Part shown: piece after piece, positions 56,109 to 64,000 of the stretch
How positions within the stretch are numbered: the first letter of the stretch is position 1
How the letters are laid out: every line of letters starts with the position of its first letter
The notes under the pieces: generated by a model
Seen by the model: the letters and a program-made list of their open reading frames with translations, nothing else
Databases searched by the model: none
What the model was told of the DNA's origin: nothing
Source of the DNA: an uncultured Pelagibacteraceae bacterium
GTDB taxonomy: Bacteria > Pseudomonadota > Alphaproteobacteria > Pelagibacterales > Pelagibacteraceae
Reading direction: 5' to 3'
NCBI GenBank assembly: GCA_902547535.1
Contig: CACCOB010000002.1
Span: 248,001-312,000 of the forward strand
Length of the DNA: 64,000 bases
Position numbers and translations under genes: made by a program

Positions 56109-57428
56109 ATGATTAAAGATCAAGATTATCTAAAAAAAATTGCTGATATTTGTCTTAGCAGATCAAAAAAACTTGGCTCAACTGACGCAAGTATTTTGGT
56201 ACAGAGCTCTGTATCTGAAAATATTAATGTGAGGAATAAAAAATTAGATGGTTCTGAAAGATCAGAAAATCTTGGAGTTGTCCTTACTACATATTTAGGA
56301 AAAAAAAAGTCCTCAATTGCATCATCAAACCTTAAAGAGAGTAACTTAAATGAATTAGTTGATAGATGTATTGAAACAATGAAGATAACGCCCGAAGATG
56401 AATATAATTCACTGCCAGATAAAGATCTTCATTTTAGTGGTTTGAAAGATTTAGATTTATACGATGAAACTCATTTGAGTAATGAAGATAAAATTAATTA
56501 TATAAAAGAGGCAGAAGATGAGGCTTTTTCAAATAATAAAATTGTAAATACCAATGGTTCAGGATTTGGGGAAAATAAATCAAATTTTTTATTAGCTAAT
56601 TCAAATGGATTTGCTGATGGATATAAAACTTCTCAATTTACAGCTTATTGTGAAGTTGTTTCTAAAAGCAATGGAAGTATGGAAAGAGATTATGAATACA
56701 CAAGTAAAAGATTTTATAATGACATTTTAAAACCAAAAGACCTTGGATCTATCGCAGCGGATCATGCTGTAAAAAAATTAAATCCAAAAAAGATTAAAAG
56801 TGAAAAAATTAGCCTTATATTTGACAAAAGAATATCAAAAAACTTTCTTTCAATTTTTGCTAGCGCCATTTCATCAAATGCTATTGCAAAAGGTACTACT
56901 TTTTTAAAGGATAAATTAAACCAAAAAGTATTCAACACTGAAATAAATATTAATGATCGTGGTGATATCAAAAAAGCTAATGGATCACGTTATTTTGACA
57001 GTGAAGGTATAGGTATAATTAATTTAGATTTAATTAAAAATGGAATACTTCAAGATTATTTGATTGACACTTACAATGGAAAAAAAATAAACAGAAAGTC
57101 TAATGGTAGAGCAAGCGGTACAACAAATCTGTATTTTGAAAACGGATCTAAAACTTTTAGTGAGTTGATAAAATCAGAAAAAAAACTTCTTTACATAAAA
57201 GAAACTATCGGTCACGGCACAAATATTATTAATGGAGATTATTCCGTAGGTGCAAGTGGTATAATGATTGAAAATGGTGAATTTTTATATCCGGTAAGCG
57301 AAATAACAATCGCTGGAAATTTAAATAATATTTTTCAAAATATAACTCTAGCTGACGATCTAGAATTTAATTATTCTACCAATTCACCAACAATGCATGT
57401 TCAAGGTATGATTGTTGGGGGAAAATAA
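56109..57428 (+). CDS. pmbA: TldE/PmbA family protease subunit
   Basis: A 439-residue partner of TldD. The HExxxH metal motif is absent as expected. The GYKTSQFTAYCEVV segment, YFDSEGIGI, GRASGTTNLYF, and the C-terminal GDYSVGASGIMIENGE block match PmbA/TldE. It is the second gene of the tldD operon and is followed after six bases by a TPR protein. Confidence 0.94.
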   Translation: MIKDQDYLKKIADICLSRSKKLGSTDASILVQSSVSENINVRNKKLDGSERSENLGVVLTTYLGKKKSSIASSNLKESNLNELVDRCIETMKITPEDEYNSLPDKDLHFSGLKDLDLYDETHLSNEDKINYIKEAEDEAFSNNKIVNTNGSGFGENKSNFLLANSNGFADGYKTSQFTAYCEVVSKSNGSMERDYEYTSKRFYNDILKPKDLGSIAADHAVKKLNPKKIKSEKISLIFDKRISKNFLSIFASAISSNAIAKGTTFLKDKLNQKVFNTEININDRGDIKKANGSRYFDSEGIGIINLDLIKNGILQDYLIDTYNGKKINRKSNGRASGTTNLYFENGSKTFSELIKSEKKLLYIKETIGHGTNIINGDYSVGASGIMIENGEFLYPVSEITIAGNLNNIFQNITLADDLEFNYSTNSPTMHVQGMIVGGK

Positions 57429-57434
57429 GAATTA

Positions 57435-57980
57435 ATGAAAATTATTTTAAAAAGCTTAATAGTCTTAACTTTATTTTTTAATCCGGTCTATTCAGCAGAT
57501 AATAATCAATTAGATAAACTTTTTGAAAAACTTTTAGAAGATGGCGAAATCTCAGCAAGGGAAACTGAAATGAAAATTTGGGGTATTTGGACAACTCATC
57601 CAAAAGATCAAAACTTAACCAGTTTATTATCTAGAGGAACATCATTTATGAACAGTCAAGAATACCAAAAAGCTGAAGATATATTTACAACTGTTATCGA
57701 ACTGGATCCAAAATGGGCTGAAGCCTGGAATAAACGAGCTACAGTTCTTTATTTGATGGGTAAGTATCAAGCGTCACAAGACGATATTGATGAAGTTTTA
57801 AAATTAGAAAAAAGACATTTTGGAGCTTTGTCAGGTCAAGGCTTAGTGCAAATGAAATTAAAAAACTATGAAAAAGCTTTAAGCAGCTATGAAAGAGTAA
57901 AAAAAATTTATCCATCCATGAGGTCTCCAAAAATAATGATACCTCAAATAAAGGAACTAATTAAAGATCAATCTGTTTAA
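57435..57980 (+). CDS. Exported TPR-repeat protein
   Basis: A 181-residue protein with a signal peptide (MKIILKSLIVLTLFFNPVYSA). Three TPR-like units follow, with AEDIFTTVIELDPKWAEAWN (about 77-96), YLMGKYQASQDDIDEVLKLE and LKNYEKALSSYERVKKIYP. Such proteins scaffold others in the periplasm. It ends one base before the next gene. Confidence 0.85.
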   Translation: MKIILKSLIVLTLFFNPVYSADNNQLDKLFEKLLEDGEISARETEMKIWGIWTTHPKDQNLTSLLSRGTSFMNSQEYQKAEDIFTTVIELDPKWAEAWNKRATVLYLMGKYQASQDDIDEVLKLEKRHFGALSGQGLVQMKLKNYEKALSSYERVKKIYPSMRSPKIMIPQIKELIKDQSV

Positions 57981-57981
57981 G

Positions 57982-58530
57982 ATGAAAAAATTAATTTTAA
58001 TTTTTTCTGTTTTATTGCTTCAATTAAATTATTCATTTGCCAATGACAAAGTTATTAAATCTTTAAAAGAGGGAGGCAAACTTATATTTATAAGACATGC
58101 ACTTGCCCCAGGTAATGGTGATCCAGAAAATTTTGAATTGCAAAACTGTTCAACTCAAAGAAATTTAAATGAAATAGGAATTCAACAATCAAAAAAAATT
58201 GGATTAATTTTTAAAAAAAATGAGATTAAAATTGATAATATTTATTCTAGTGAGTGGTGCAGATGTAAAGATACTGCAAAATATGCTTTTGATGAATTTG
58301 AGACATTTGACGCTCTAAATTCATTCTACGATATAAGATTTGCAGCTAATGAGGATAAACAGATAAAAGATTTTTTTAAATTTATAGACAGCATAGATAG
58401 TAAAAATAATATTATATTTGTTACGCACTACGTAGTTATTGGAGCAATTTTAAATATTGGAACATCTTCTGGTGAAATAGTTGTGACAGATAAAAACTTG
58501 AATATTATTGGATCAATCGATACTTTATAA
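57982..58530 (+). CDS. Periplasmic histidine phosphatase family protein
   Basis: A 182-residue protein with a signal peptide (MKKLILIFSVLLLQLNYSFA). The histidine phosphatase signature appears as LIFIRHALAPGNGDP (His at the RHA, for the usual RHG), a second Arg in SSEWCRCKDTA, and the later His in IIFVTHYVVIGAIL. Substrate not known; such periplasmic members are often annotated as acid phosphatases. Confidence 0.85.
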   Translation: MKKLILIFSVLLLQLNYSFANDKVIKSLKEGGKLIFIRHALAPGNGDPENFELQNCSTQRNLNEIGIQQSKKIGLIFKKNEIKIDNIYSSEWCRCKDTAKYAFDEFETFDALNSFYDIRFAANEDKQIKDFFKFIDSIDSKNNIIFVTHYVVIGAILNIGTSSGEIVVTDKNLNIIGSIDTL

Positions 58531-58542
58531 TATATAGAAATT

Positions 58543-58734
58543 ATGAAAACGATCTTTGTTATAGGTTCGAAAAAACATACACTTAAGTACACAAGAAAGA
58601 TGCCTGAGGGAGAAGTAAAAAAAATGAAATCATTTGTGACAAATAAAGGTCAAAAATTAGAGAAAACGTCTAAATTCAAAATTCTTAAAATTTCCGAAGA
58701 AAAATCAGCAAGAACTTTTAAAATTAATTTATAA
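58543..58734 (+). CDS. Small basic hypothetical protein
   Basis: A 63-residue lysine-rich protein (MKTIFVIGSKKHTLKY start) lying 12 bases after the phosphatase gene and 23 bases before the aminotransferase gene. No cysteines, signal peptide or membrane segment. It has a beta-rich character but no family that I recognise. Real because of its intact frame in an otherwise fully used operon; function unknown. Confidence 0.6.
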   Translation: MKTIFVIGSKKHTLKYTRKMPEGEVKKMKSFVTNKGQKLEKTSKFKILKISEEKSARTFKINL

Positions 58735-58757
58735 ATTTTTTTAAAATCAAATTAAAA

Positions 58758-59906
58758 ATGAAAAATTCAAAAAGAAGCAATGTTGATCCGTTTATTGTAA
58801 TGGATGTAATGGAGTCTGCTAGAATAGCTGAAAAAAATGGCAAACATATTATACATATGGAAGTAGGGCAGCCAGGTACCCCAGCTCCAAAATTAGCAAA
58901 AAAATTTATCACAAAAGAAATATTTAATAATAACTTAGGCTATACAGTTACTCTTGGACTTCCTGCTTTGAGAGAACGTATTTCTAAGTTATACGGAGAT
59001 TGGTACAACATTGATTTAAATCCAAATAGAGTTGTAATAACCGTAGGTTCATCTGGAGCTTTTATTTTATCTTTTACATCTTTGTTTAATATTGGTGATA
59101 GAGTGGGTATAGCAGCACCTGGCTATCCTAGCTACCGACAAATTTTAAAATCTCAAGATTTAATTCCAGTAGATATTCAAACTGAAATACAAAATAAATT
59201 TCAGCCAATACCTGAAGATATAAAAAAAAATAATTTAAATGGTATTCTTGTTGCATCTCCTGCAAATCCTACTGGATCGATGGTTGATAAGGAGACTCTA
59301 AAAAATTTAATAAACACTGCACACGAAAATAATGTTAGCTTTATAAGTGATGAAATATACCACGGTATTCAATATGAAAATAATCCCACAACAGCTTTAG
59401 AAATAACAGACAAATGTTATGTTATAAATTCTTTTTCTAAATATTTTTCAATGACAGGTTGGCGAATAGGTTGGATGATTGTTCCAGAAGATCATGTAAG
59501 ACAAGTAGAAAGATTATCACAAAATTTATTTATATGTCCACCACATGTAAGCCAATTAACAGCGTTATCAGCAATGGACGCTAACATTGAATTAAATGAA
59601 AATGTAAATGTTTATAAAAAAAATAGAGAAATACTTTTAGAAGAATTACCTAAAGCTGGATTAGGAAAATTTTCTCCCCCTGATGGTGCATTTTATATTT
59701 ATGTTGATATTTCTAAATACTCCAATGATAGCCTCAATTTCTGTAAGGAAGTTTTAAATAAAGCTGGAGTTGCCATAACTCCTGGATTAGATTTTGATCA
59801 AAAAAGAGGTAATTCCACGATAAGATTTTCTTACGCTAGAAGCACCGATGATATTGTTGAGGGCATGAAAAGAATTAACTTATTCATGAATGAAAATTAC
59901 TTATAA
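58758..59906 (+). CDS. PLP-dependent class I/II aminotransferase
   Basis: A 382-residue aspartate-aminotransferase-fold enzyme. HMEVGQPGTPAPKLAKKF at the N-terminus, VASPANPTGSM (near 167-177), FISDEIYHGI, and the PLP lysine in NSFSKYFSMTGWRIGW near residue 229-244 are clear. The amino donor and acceptor cannot be assigned. It is last in the plus-strand run that starts at tldD, save for the SOUL gene five bases after it. Confidence 0.92.
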   Translation: MKNSKRSNVDPFIVMDVMESARIAEKNGKHIIHMEVGQPGTPAPKLAKKFITKEIFNNNLGYTVTLGLPALRERISKLYGDWYNIDLNPNRVVITVGSSGAFILSFTSLFNIGDRVGIAAPGYPSYRQILKSQDLIPVDIQTEIQNKFQPIPEDIKKNNLNGILVASPANPTGSMVDKETLKNLINTAHENNVSFISDEIYHGIQYENNPTTALEITDKCYVINSFSKYFSMTGWRIGWMIVPEDHVRQVERLSQNLFICPPHVSQLTALSAMDANIELNENVNVYKKNREILLEELPKAGLGKFSPPDGAFYIYVDISKYSNDSLNFCKEVLNKAGVAITPGLDFDQKRGNSTIRFSYARSTDDIVEGMKRINLFMNENYL

Positions 59907-59911
59907 GTAAT

Positions 59912-60478
59912 ATGAGAAAAATTATTATATTTTTTTTAATTTGTTTATCTTTTAATTTCCAATATTCTTCATCAATGGCATATGAAGAAGCTCCATATAA
60001 TGTAGTTCATTCAACTGATACTTATGAGATAAGACACTATAAAGATAGGTTGGTGGTAGAAGTTGTTAATAAAAATGACGATAATAGTTTTAGAAAACTC
60101 TTTAGATACATTTCAGGACAAAACAATAAATCTGAGGAAATTAAAATGACAGTTCCAGTAACTCAAGGTGAAAAAGATGAAGGTTATTATATGCAATTCT
60201 ATTTACCATCTAAATTTACTAAAGATAATGCTCCTCTTCCAAATAACCCAGATATAAAAATTTCAACAATTAAAGAAGGTCATTTTGCAGTTATTCAGTA
60301 TTCTGGTAGAGCATCTGACAAAAATTTTTTTAAACACAGAGATATTCTTAATCAAAAGCTTATTGAAGATAATATAAATATTAACGGACCTGCAATAAGA
60401 GCGACATATAATGGTCCCTTTACATTACCTATGATGAGAAGAAATGAAGTAATGTTTAAAGTCTCTTGGAATAAATAA
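59912..60478 (+). CDS. SOUL haem-binding family protein, exported
   Basis: A 188-residue protein with a signal peptide (MRKIIIFFLICLSF to SMA). The SOUL core appears as YEIRHYKDRLVVEV, FRYISGQNNKSEEIKMTVPVTQ, and QYSGRASDKNFFKHRDIL. Family members bind haem or tetrapyrrole in some organisms. In this setting its role is not known. Confidence 0.88.
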   Translation: MRKIIIFFLICLSFNFQYSSSMAYEEAPYNVVHSTDTYEIRHYKDRLVVEVVNKNDDNSFRKLFRYISGQNNKSEEIKMTVPVTQGEKDEGYYMQFYLPSKFTKDNAPLPNNPDIKISTIKEGHFAVIQYSGRASDKNFFKHRDILNQKLIEDNININGPAIRATYNGPFTLPMMRRNEVMFKVSWNK

Positions 60479-60554
60479 TTTCTAAAAACCTTTTTGTCAT
60501 ATCGTATAAAAACAATATTTATGTTTTATCGTCTCTTAATCAGAAAGGTAATGT

Positions 60555-60956
60555 ATGAAAAAAATAATAATCACTCTATTTGCAATATTTGTTATAAATA
60601 ATTCAGTTTTAGCTGATGGACATGTAAAGAGAATTATATCTACAAGTCAAACTGGAATGGGTAACGATATAGTATATCCTTCAGGCAAAGCAAAGATAAC
60701 TGCTTTTGAGTTTAATGTTCCCGTTGGAGGTCCAGTTGTTCCTCATACCCACTCTTTTCCGGTATTAATAATGATTCAGCAAGGAGAGATTGAGCTTACC
60801 CAAGGCGGTAAAAGTTATATCTATAAAGCTGGAGATGCATTCGTAGAGGATGTAGGTGTAGTCCATGAATCAAAAAATATTGGAGATGTTCCTGTTAAAG
60901 CGATTGTTGTTGCGATGGGAGTTGAAGGTCAAAAAATTATGACACCAGTAAAATAG
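60555..60956 (+). CDS. Exported cupin-domain protein
   Basis: A 133-residue protein with a signal peptide (MKKIIITLFAIFVINNSVLA) and a single cupin fold. Metal ligands are probably the His pair in VVPHTHSFPVL near residue 60-70, a Glu in QQGEIELTQGG and the later His in VGVVHESKN near 104-112. It has a good ribosome site (AAAGG) and sits alone with a double terminator after it. Function unknown. Confidence 0.85.
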   Translation: MKKIIITLFAIFVINNSVLADGHVKRIISTSQTGMGNDIVYPSGKAKITAFEFNVPVGGPVVPHTHSFPVLIMIQQGEIELTQGGKSYIYKAGDAFVEDVGVVHESKNIGDVPVKAIVVAMGVEGQKIMTPVK

Positions 60957-60966
60957 GAAGGAAAAA

Positions 60967-60998
60967 ATATGGGGCATATAAATATGATTGCCCCATAT
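60967..60998 (+). terminator. Hairpin after the cupin gene
   Basis: A perfect 10-base stem (ATATGGGGCA and its complement) with a 12-base loop, 11 bases after the cupin stop codon and 14 bases before the convergent gene's stop. No long T-run follows on either strand directly, so it may act with the next hairpin at 61011. Confidence 0.7.
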
Positions 60999-61010
60999 CT
61001 CATTCTTTAA

Positions 61011-61037
61011 GCTAAAACTTTTTAGCCTCTTTTTTTA
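61011..61037 (+). terminator. Rho-independent terminator with T-run
   Basis: GCTAAA and TTTAGC (61011-61016, 61021-61026) form a six-base stem with a four-base loop, followed by CTCTTTTTTT. Direction fits the cupin gene. It overlaps the stop codon and last codons of the minus-strand gene at 61012. Confidence 0.7.
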
Positions 61038-61203
61038 AGTGACCTAATGTTTCTCCAGAATTTTTTCCAGATTTGATAACGTATCCACTTGTGCCATTTG
61101 CATTAGTTTCTACAGTTTTCAAGTTTCGAAACATAAGTTGATTTAGCCTAGCGTTCTTTGAGCCTCGGCTAAACGAACTTAACACTCTGTGCATTCTTTT
61201 CAT
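61012..61203 (-). CDS. 63-residue basic protein
   Basis: I place the start at ATG 61203 because it has a strong Shine-Dalgarno site (AAGGAGAG, seven bases before). A longer frame to 61287 would run through two hairpins and lacks such a site. The product MKRMHRVLSSFSRGSKNARL... is Lys/Arg/Asn-rich with a C-terminal GHLKKEAKKF, and could bind nucleic acid, but no family is recognised. It has its own promoter and structured leader. Confidence 0.6.
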   Translation of the reverse strand: MKRMHRVLSSFSRGSKNARLNQLMFRNLKTVETNANGTSGYVIKSGKNSGETLGHLKKEAKKF

Positions 61204-61316
61204 ACACTCTCCTTGTTTGTTTTTCCAAAACTCGCTTTTAACCGATGCGATATCGGTCTCTTTTTTACCATGAGATATGGTAAACATAATTTATCATTCT
61301 AGAAAATTGATTTCAA
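61204..61316 (-). promoter_or_regulatory. Promoter and double-hairpin leader of the 63-residue gene
   Basis: On the minus strand, TTGAAA (61311-61316) and TAAATT (61288-61293) are 17 bases apart. The predicted transcript begins near 61280 at an eight-base hairpin (61264-61271 with 61277-61284, loop GAGAT on the plus strand), followed by a six-base hairpin (61241-61246 with 61252-61257). About 75 leader bases precede the start codon. On the plus strand the second hairpin is followed by CTCTTTTTT. Confidence 0.55.
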
Positions 61317-61375
61317 ATTATTAAAAAAAATAAAAGATCAAAATGGGTTTTATTAATTATATTAATCAACAAAAT

Positions 61376-62530
61376 TTAATTAGAATTAAATTGGATCCAT
61401 TTACTATTATTTTTACTTGACTTAATAACGTTTTCTATAAACTTCATTCCATCAATTCCATCATCAATTGTAGGATAACAATTATTTGACTTATCATATT
61501 CTTGTCTATCAATATTAGCTGATAGCTCTTTGTAAACATCACTATAAATATTAGCAAAACCCTCTAAATAACCCTCTGGATGACCTTGAGGAATTCTTGT
61601 TACATTTTTAGCTTCATCACTAGTAATATTGCTTCCTCTTGTAATGTTTTGAGCAGGGCTACCAAATTTAGTATAACTCAAGTAATTTGGATCTTCTTGT
61701 CTCCACTCAATTCCAGCATTTTCTCCATATATTCTAATTTTAAGATTATTTTCATTTCCAACTGCTACTTGGCTTGACCATATTGATCCTTTTGCACCCC
61801 CTTTAAATCTTAGCATTATTTGGGCATTATCATCTACTTTTCTCCCTTCAACAAATGTATGAATATCAGCTGAAATTTCATCTACCTCCAATCCAGTTAT
61901 AAACCTAATCAAATTATAAGCATGAGTTCCAATATCTCCTATACAACCACCAGCGCCGGATCTGTTGGGATCAGTTCTCCATTCGGCTTGCTTTAATCCA
62001 CTATCCTCTGCTTTTGTTGTTAACCAATCTTGTGGATATTCAGCTTGAATAACTCTTAAAGAACCCAAGTCCCCTTTTTGAACTAAAGATCTTGCATGTC
62101 GAACCATAGGATATCCAGTGTAATTATGTGTCAAAGCAAATATTAATTTTTTGCTTTCAATTACCTTTTTAAGATCTATTGCTTCCTTACTAGACATACC
62201 AATTGGCTTATCGCAAATAACATGTATCCCATTTTCTGCAAAAATTTTTGCAATAGGTACATGTAAATGATTTGGAGTTACTATTGAAACTATATCAATA
62301 CCATCTGCTCTAGTTGACTCTTTTTCAGCCATCTCTTGATAGGTTTTATAGATTCTATCATTTTCTAGACCAAGATTTTTCCCAGTTTCTTTTGAATTTT
62401 CAAAGTCAGATGAAAATGATCCAGCAACTAATTCATAATACCCATCAAGTCTTAAAGCTATTCTGTGGACACTTCCAATAAAAGCATCTTTACCACCACC
62501 AACCATGCCGATGCGTATTTTTCTATTCAT
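61376..62530 (-). CDS. Gfo/Idh/MocA family oxidoreductase
   Basis: A 384-residue NAD(P)-dependent sugar/cyclitol dehydrogenase. The Rossmann motif RIGMVGGGKDAFIGSVHRIA opens the protein, and ICDKPIGMSSKEA near 101-113 holds the catalytic Lys. GGCIGDIGTHAYNLIRF near residue 193-209 gives the His/Asp pair. It follows a sugar isomerase-like gene with a one-base overlap and likely acts with it on an imported sugar or inositol-type compound. Confidence 0.92.
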   Translation of the reverse strand: MNRKIRIGMVGGGKDAFIGSVHRIALRLDGYYELVAGSFSSDFENSKETGKNLGLENDRIYKTYQEMAEKESTRADGIDIVSIVTPNHLHVPIAKIFAENGIHVICDKPIGMSSKEAIDLKKVIESKKLIFALTHNYTGYPMVRHARSLVQKGDLGSLRVIQAEYPQDWLTTKAEDSGLKQAEWRTDPNRSGAGGCIGDIGTHAYNLIRFITGLEVDEISADIHTFVEGRKVDDNAQIMLRFKGGAKGSIWSSQVAVGNENNLKIRIYGENAGIEWRQEDPNYLSYTKFGSPAQNITRGSNITSDEAKNVTRIPQGHPEGYLEGFANIYSDVYKELSANIDRQEYDKSNNCYPTIDDGIDGMKFIENVIKSSKNNSKWIQFNSN

Positions 62531-63585
62531 TAATTAATACCAAGCATTTTTTTGTTTGCTTCATGGTCAGTTCCGCTACCTGCAAAATCATCAAAAGCTT
62601 TTTCTGTTGTATTAATTATATGATTTTTAATAAATTCTGCTCCCTCTCTTGCTCCGTCTTCCGGATGTTTAAGGCAGCATTCCCATTCAAGAACTGCCCA
62701 ACCATCATAATCATATGAAGTTAGTTTTGAAAATATAGACTTAAAATCAACTTGTCCATCACCAAGCGATCTAAATCTACCAGCTCTATTTACCCATGAT
62801 TGAAATCCACCGTACACTCCTTGTTTTCCAGATGGATTTAACTCAGCATCTTTAACGTGAAACATTTTTATCTTCTCATGATAAATATCAATATGAGCTA
62901 AATAATCTAAATGTTGCAGAACATAATGACTTGGATCAAAAAGCATATTACATCTTTTGTGATTACCAACTCTTTCTAAGAACATTTCAAAAGTTACACC
63001 ATCATGAAGATCTTCACCTGGATGTATCTCATAACATAAATCAACTCCATTATTATCAAAGTGATCAAGAATGGGCTTCCATCTTTTTGATAATTCATCA
63101 AATGCATTTTCAATTAACCCTTCAGGTCTTTGTGGCCAAGGGTAAACATAAGGCCAAGCAAGTGCTCCTGAAAAAGTTACATGTTTATCTATTCCTAGAC
63201 TGTTTGATGCCTTTCCAGCCATCATTAATTGATTTACAGCCCATTCTTGTCTCGCTTTGGGATTTCCTCTTACTTCAGGTGCAGCAAAACCATCAAAAGC
63301 AGTGTCATAGGCAGGATGCACTGCAACAAGTTGACCTTGCAGGTGAGTTGATAATTCTGTAATTTCTAAATTGTGTGATTTAGCAATTCCTTTAATCTCA
63401 TCACAATAGTCTTTACTTTCAGATGCTTTTTTCAAATCAATTAATCTACCGTCCCAACTTGGAATTTGTATACCTTTGTAACCAAGAGATGATGCCCATT
63501 TACAAATATTATCTAAAGAATTAAACGGTGCATCTTCGCCTACAAATTGTGCTAGGAAAATTGCAGGACCTTTTATTTTGTTCAT
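62530..63585 (-). CDS. Sugar phosphate isomerase/epimerase-like TIM-barrel protein
   Basis: A 351-residue xylose-isomerase-fold protein. Conserved parts are GYKGIQIPSWDGRL, the LCYEIHPGEDLHDG metal-ligand segment near residue 181-194, MLFDPSHYVLQHLDY, KMFHVKDAE, and WAVLEWECCL. It has a strong ribosome site (AAAGGGG) and is divergent from the ABC binding-protein gene. Together with the oxidoreductase it forms a typical sugar or inositol catabolic pair. The exact substrate is not known. Confidence 0.9.
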   Translation of the reverse strand: MNKIKGPAIFLAQFVGEDAPFNSLDNICKWASSLGYKGIQIPSWDGRLIDLKKASESKDYCDEIKGIAKSHNLEITELSTHLQGQLVAVHPAYDTAFDGFAAPEVRGNPKARQEWAVNQLMMAGKASNSLGIDKHVTFSGALAWPYVYPWPQRPEGLIENAFDELSKRWKPILDHFDNNGVDLCYEIHPGEDLHDGVTFEMFLERVGNHKRCNMLFDPSHYVLQHLDYLAHIDIYHEKIKMFHVKDAELNPSGKQGVYGGFQSWVNRAGRFRSLGDGQVDFKSIFSKLTSYDYDGWAVLEWECCLKHPEDGAREGAEFIKNHIINTTEKAFDDFAGSGTDHEANKKMLGIN

Positions 63586-63666
63586 AATTCCCCTTTCTAT
63601 TTAATTTTTTCCACCAACTATTTTTACAAAAAAAATACTAGCAGGCACAAGTCTTCTTGGATAGAC

Positions 63667-63680
63667 TATTCTTAAGAATA
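63667..63680. promoter_or_regulatory. Candidate operator palindrome
   Basis: TATTCTTAAGAATA is a perfect 14-base palindrome, 22 bases before the binding-protein ATG and in the divergent spacer shared with the sugar isomerase gene. A TTGGAT lies just upstream and could be a -35. Its position suits a sugar-responsive repressor, but AT-rich chance cannot be excluded. Confidence 0.35.
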
Positions 63681-63701
63681 ATTAAATTAATAGGAGATAA
63701 A

Positions 63702-64000
63702 ATGAAAAAAATAATGATTTTATTGTTTGTTTCTCTATTTACTTTTTCTGCAAATTCAAATGCTAAGTCAATAACTTTAGGATGGGCCGCATGGGACCCT
63801 GCTAACGCATTACAAGAACTTACTAAAGAGTTTACAGCAGAGACAGGAATAGATGTTAACTTTGAATTCGTACCTTGGCCTAATTTTGCTGATCGTATGT
63901 TAAACGAACTTAACAACAAAGGTAAAACTTTTGACTTGTTAATTGGTGACTCACAATGGATCGGTGCTGGTGCAGTGTATGGACATTACGTAAAATTGAA
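63702..64000 (+). CDS. Sugar ABC transporter substrate-binding protein (3' truncated)
   Basis: The first 99 residues of an extracellular solute-binding protein family 1 member. It has a signal peptide (MKKIMILLFVSLFTFSANSNA) and the mature start SITLGWAAWDPANALQEL, then FTAETGIDVNFEFVPW, typical of carbohydrate-binding proteins. An AGGAG site precedes the ATG. The frame runs off the window end. Divergence from the isomerase/dehydrogenase genes suggests it imports their substrate. Confidence 0.88.
   Translation, partial: MKKIMILLFVSLFTFSANSNAKSITLGWAAWDPANALQELTKEFTAETGIDVNFEFVPWPNFADRMLNELNNKGKTFDLLIGDSQWIGAGAVYGHYVKL

Noticed and set aside
61204..61287. N-terminal extension of the 63-residue protein
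   Set aside because: The strong Shine-Dalgarno site sits before ATG 61203, and the extension runs through two hairpins that fit a leader better.
62931..63362. 143-residue plus-strand reading frame
   Set aside because: Antisense shadow of the sugar isomerase gene with the same His/Gln/Leu-rich composition.
1..64000. CRISPR array, insertion sequence, prophage, tRNA or rRNA
   Set aside because: No spaced direct repeats, transposase or phage structural genes, and no T-loop-like GGTTCGAATCC elements were seen by eye.

Overview
The window looks like a piece of a SAR11-type (Pelagibacterales, alphaproteobacterial) chromosome. The sequence is very AT-rich, genes are packed with spacers of a few bases or with 1-8 base overlaps (ATGA and TAATG junctions), and no gene-free stretch exceeds about 175 bases. 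The gene content is typical of a marine oligotroph that lives on methylated osmolytes and C1 units: sarcosine oxidase, betaine-homocysteine methyltransferase, three dimethylglycine-dehydrogenase-type proteins, a ProX/ProW betaine transporter, formate-THF ligase, ETF and ETF-quinone oxidoreductase. The taxonomic call is inference from these traits; no rRNA gene is present. I saw no tRNA, CRISPR array, insertion sequence or prophage.

Layout. 1-3845: end of a sugar ABC transporter permease, a GH63-type glycosidase, an iron-dependent alcohol dehydrogenase and a glutamine amidotransferase, all overlapping. 3837-12377: formate-THF ligase (-), the sarcosine oxidase operon soxBDAG (+) and a folate/biopterin-like transporter (-). 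12370-15484: small housekeeping genes (acetyltransferase, SRAP protein, purK, purE). 15572-18967: an operon of a divergent M19 'dipeptidase', an unknown 550-residue protein, a DUF3726-like protein and a previously untracked 55-residue zinc-ribbon protein. 18964-23632 (-): Yip1-like protein, a DmdA-like GcvT-family methyltransferase with a short MetF-like partner, and proW/proX.

23765-39819 is an array of sixteen + strand genes with almost no spacing: bhmT, a dimethylglycine dehydrogenase, a methyltransferase, a Rieske oxygenase, a SET-domain protein, a DddP-like M24 protein, a mini kinase plus mini nucleotidyltransferase pair, enoyl-CoA hydratase, CoA-binding protein, flavodoxin-fold reductase, two small envelope proteins, a second dimethylglycine dehydrogenase, then etfB, etfA and ETF-QO. 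Together they can strip methyl groups from osmolytes, load them on tetrahydrofolate and feed electrons to the quinone pool. 39820-43257: DUF2237 protein, hisI, folE, an AcuI-type acrylyl-CoA reductase and a LysR regulator. 43303-47347: an iron(III) ABC uptake system behind a perfect 7-1-7 Fur-type box. It runs into a third dimethylglycine-dehydrogenase paralogue, a 2-oxoglutarate dioxygenase and an AEC transporter (47375-51544).

51530-60956: tartrate/isopropylmalate-type dehydrogenase, GMP reductase, haloacetate-dehalogenase-like hydrolase, TldD/TldE protease pair, TPR protein, histidine phosphatase, aminotransferase, SOUL and cupin proteins. 61012-64000: a 63-residue protein with a structured leader, then sugar catabolism genes (Gfo/Idh/MocA oxidoreductase, sugar isomerase) divergent from a truncated sugar ABC binding protein.

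The strongest leads for something undescribed are the kinase/nucleotidyltransferase pair inside the osmolyte array, the M19-like operon whose enzyme has lost canonical metal ligands, and the DmdA-like/MetF-like pair beside the betaine transporter.
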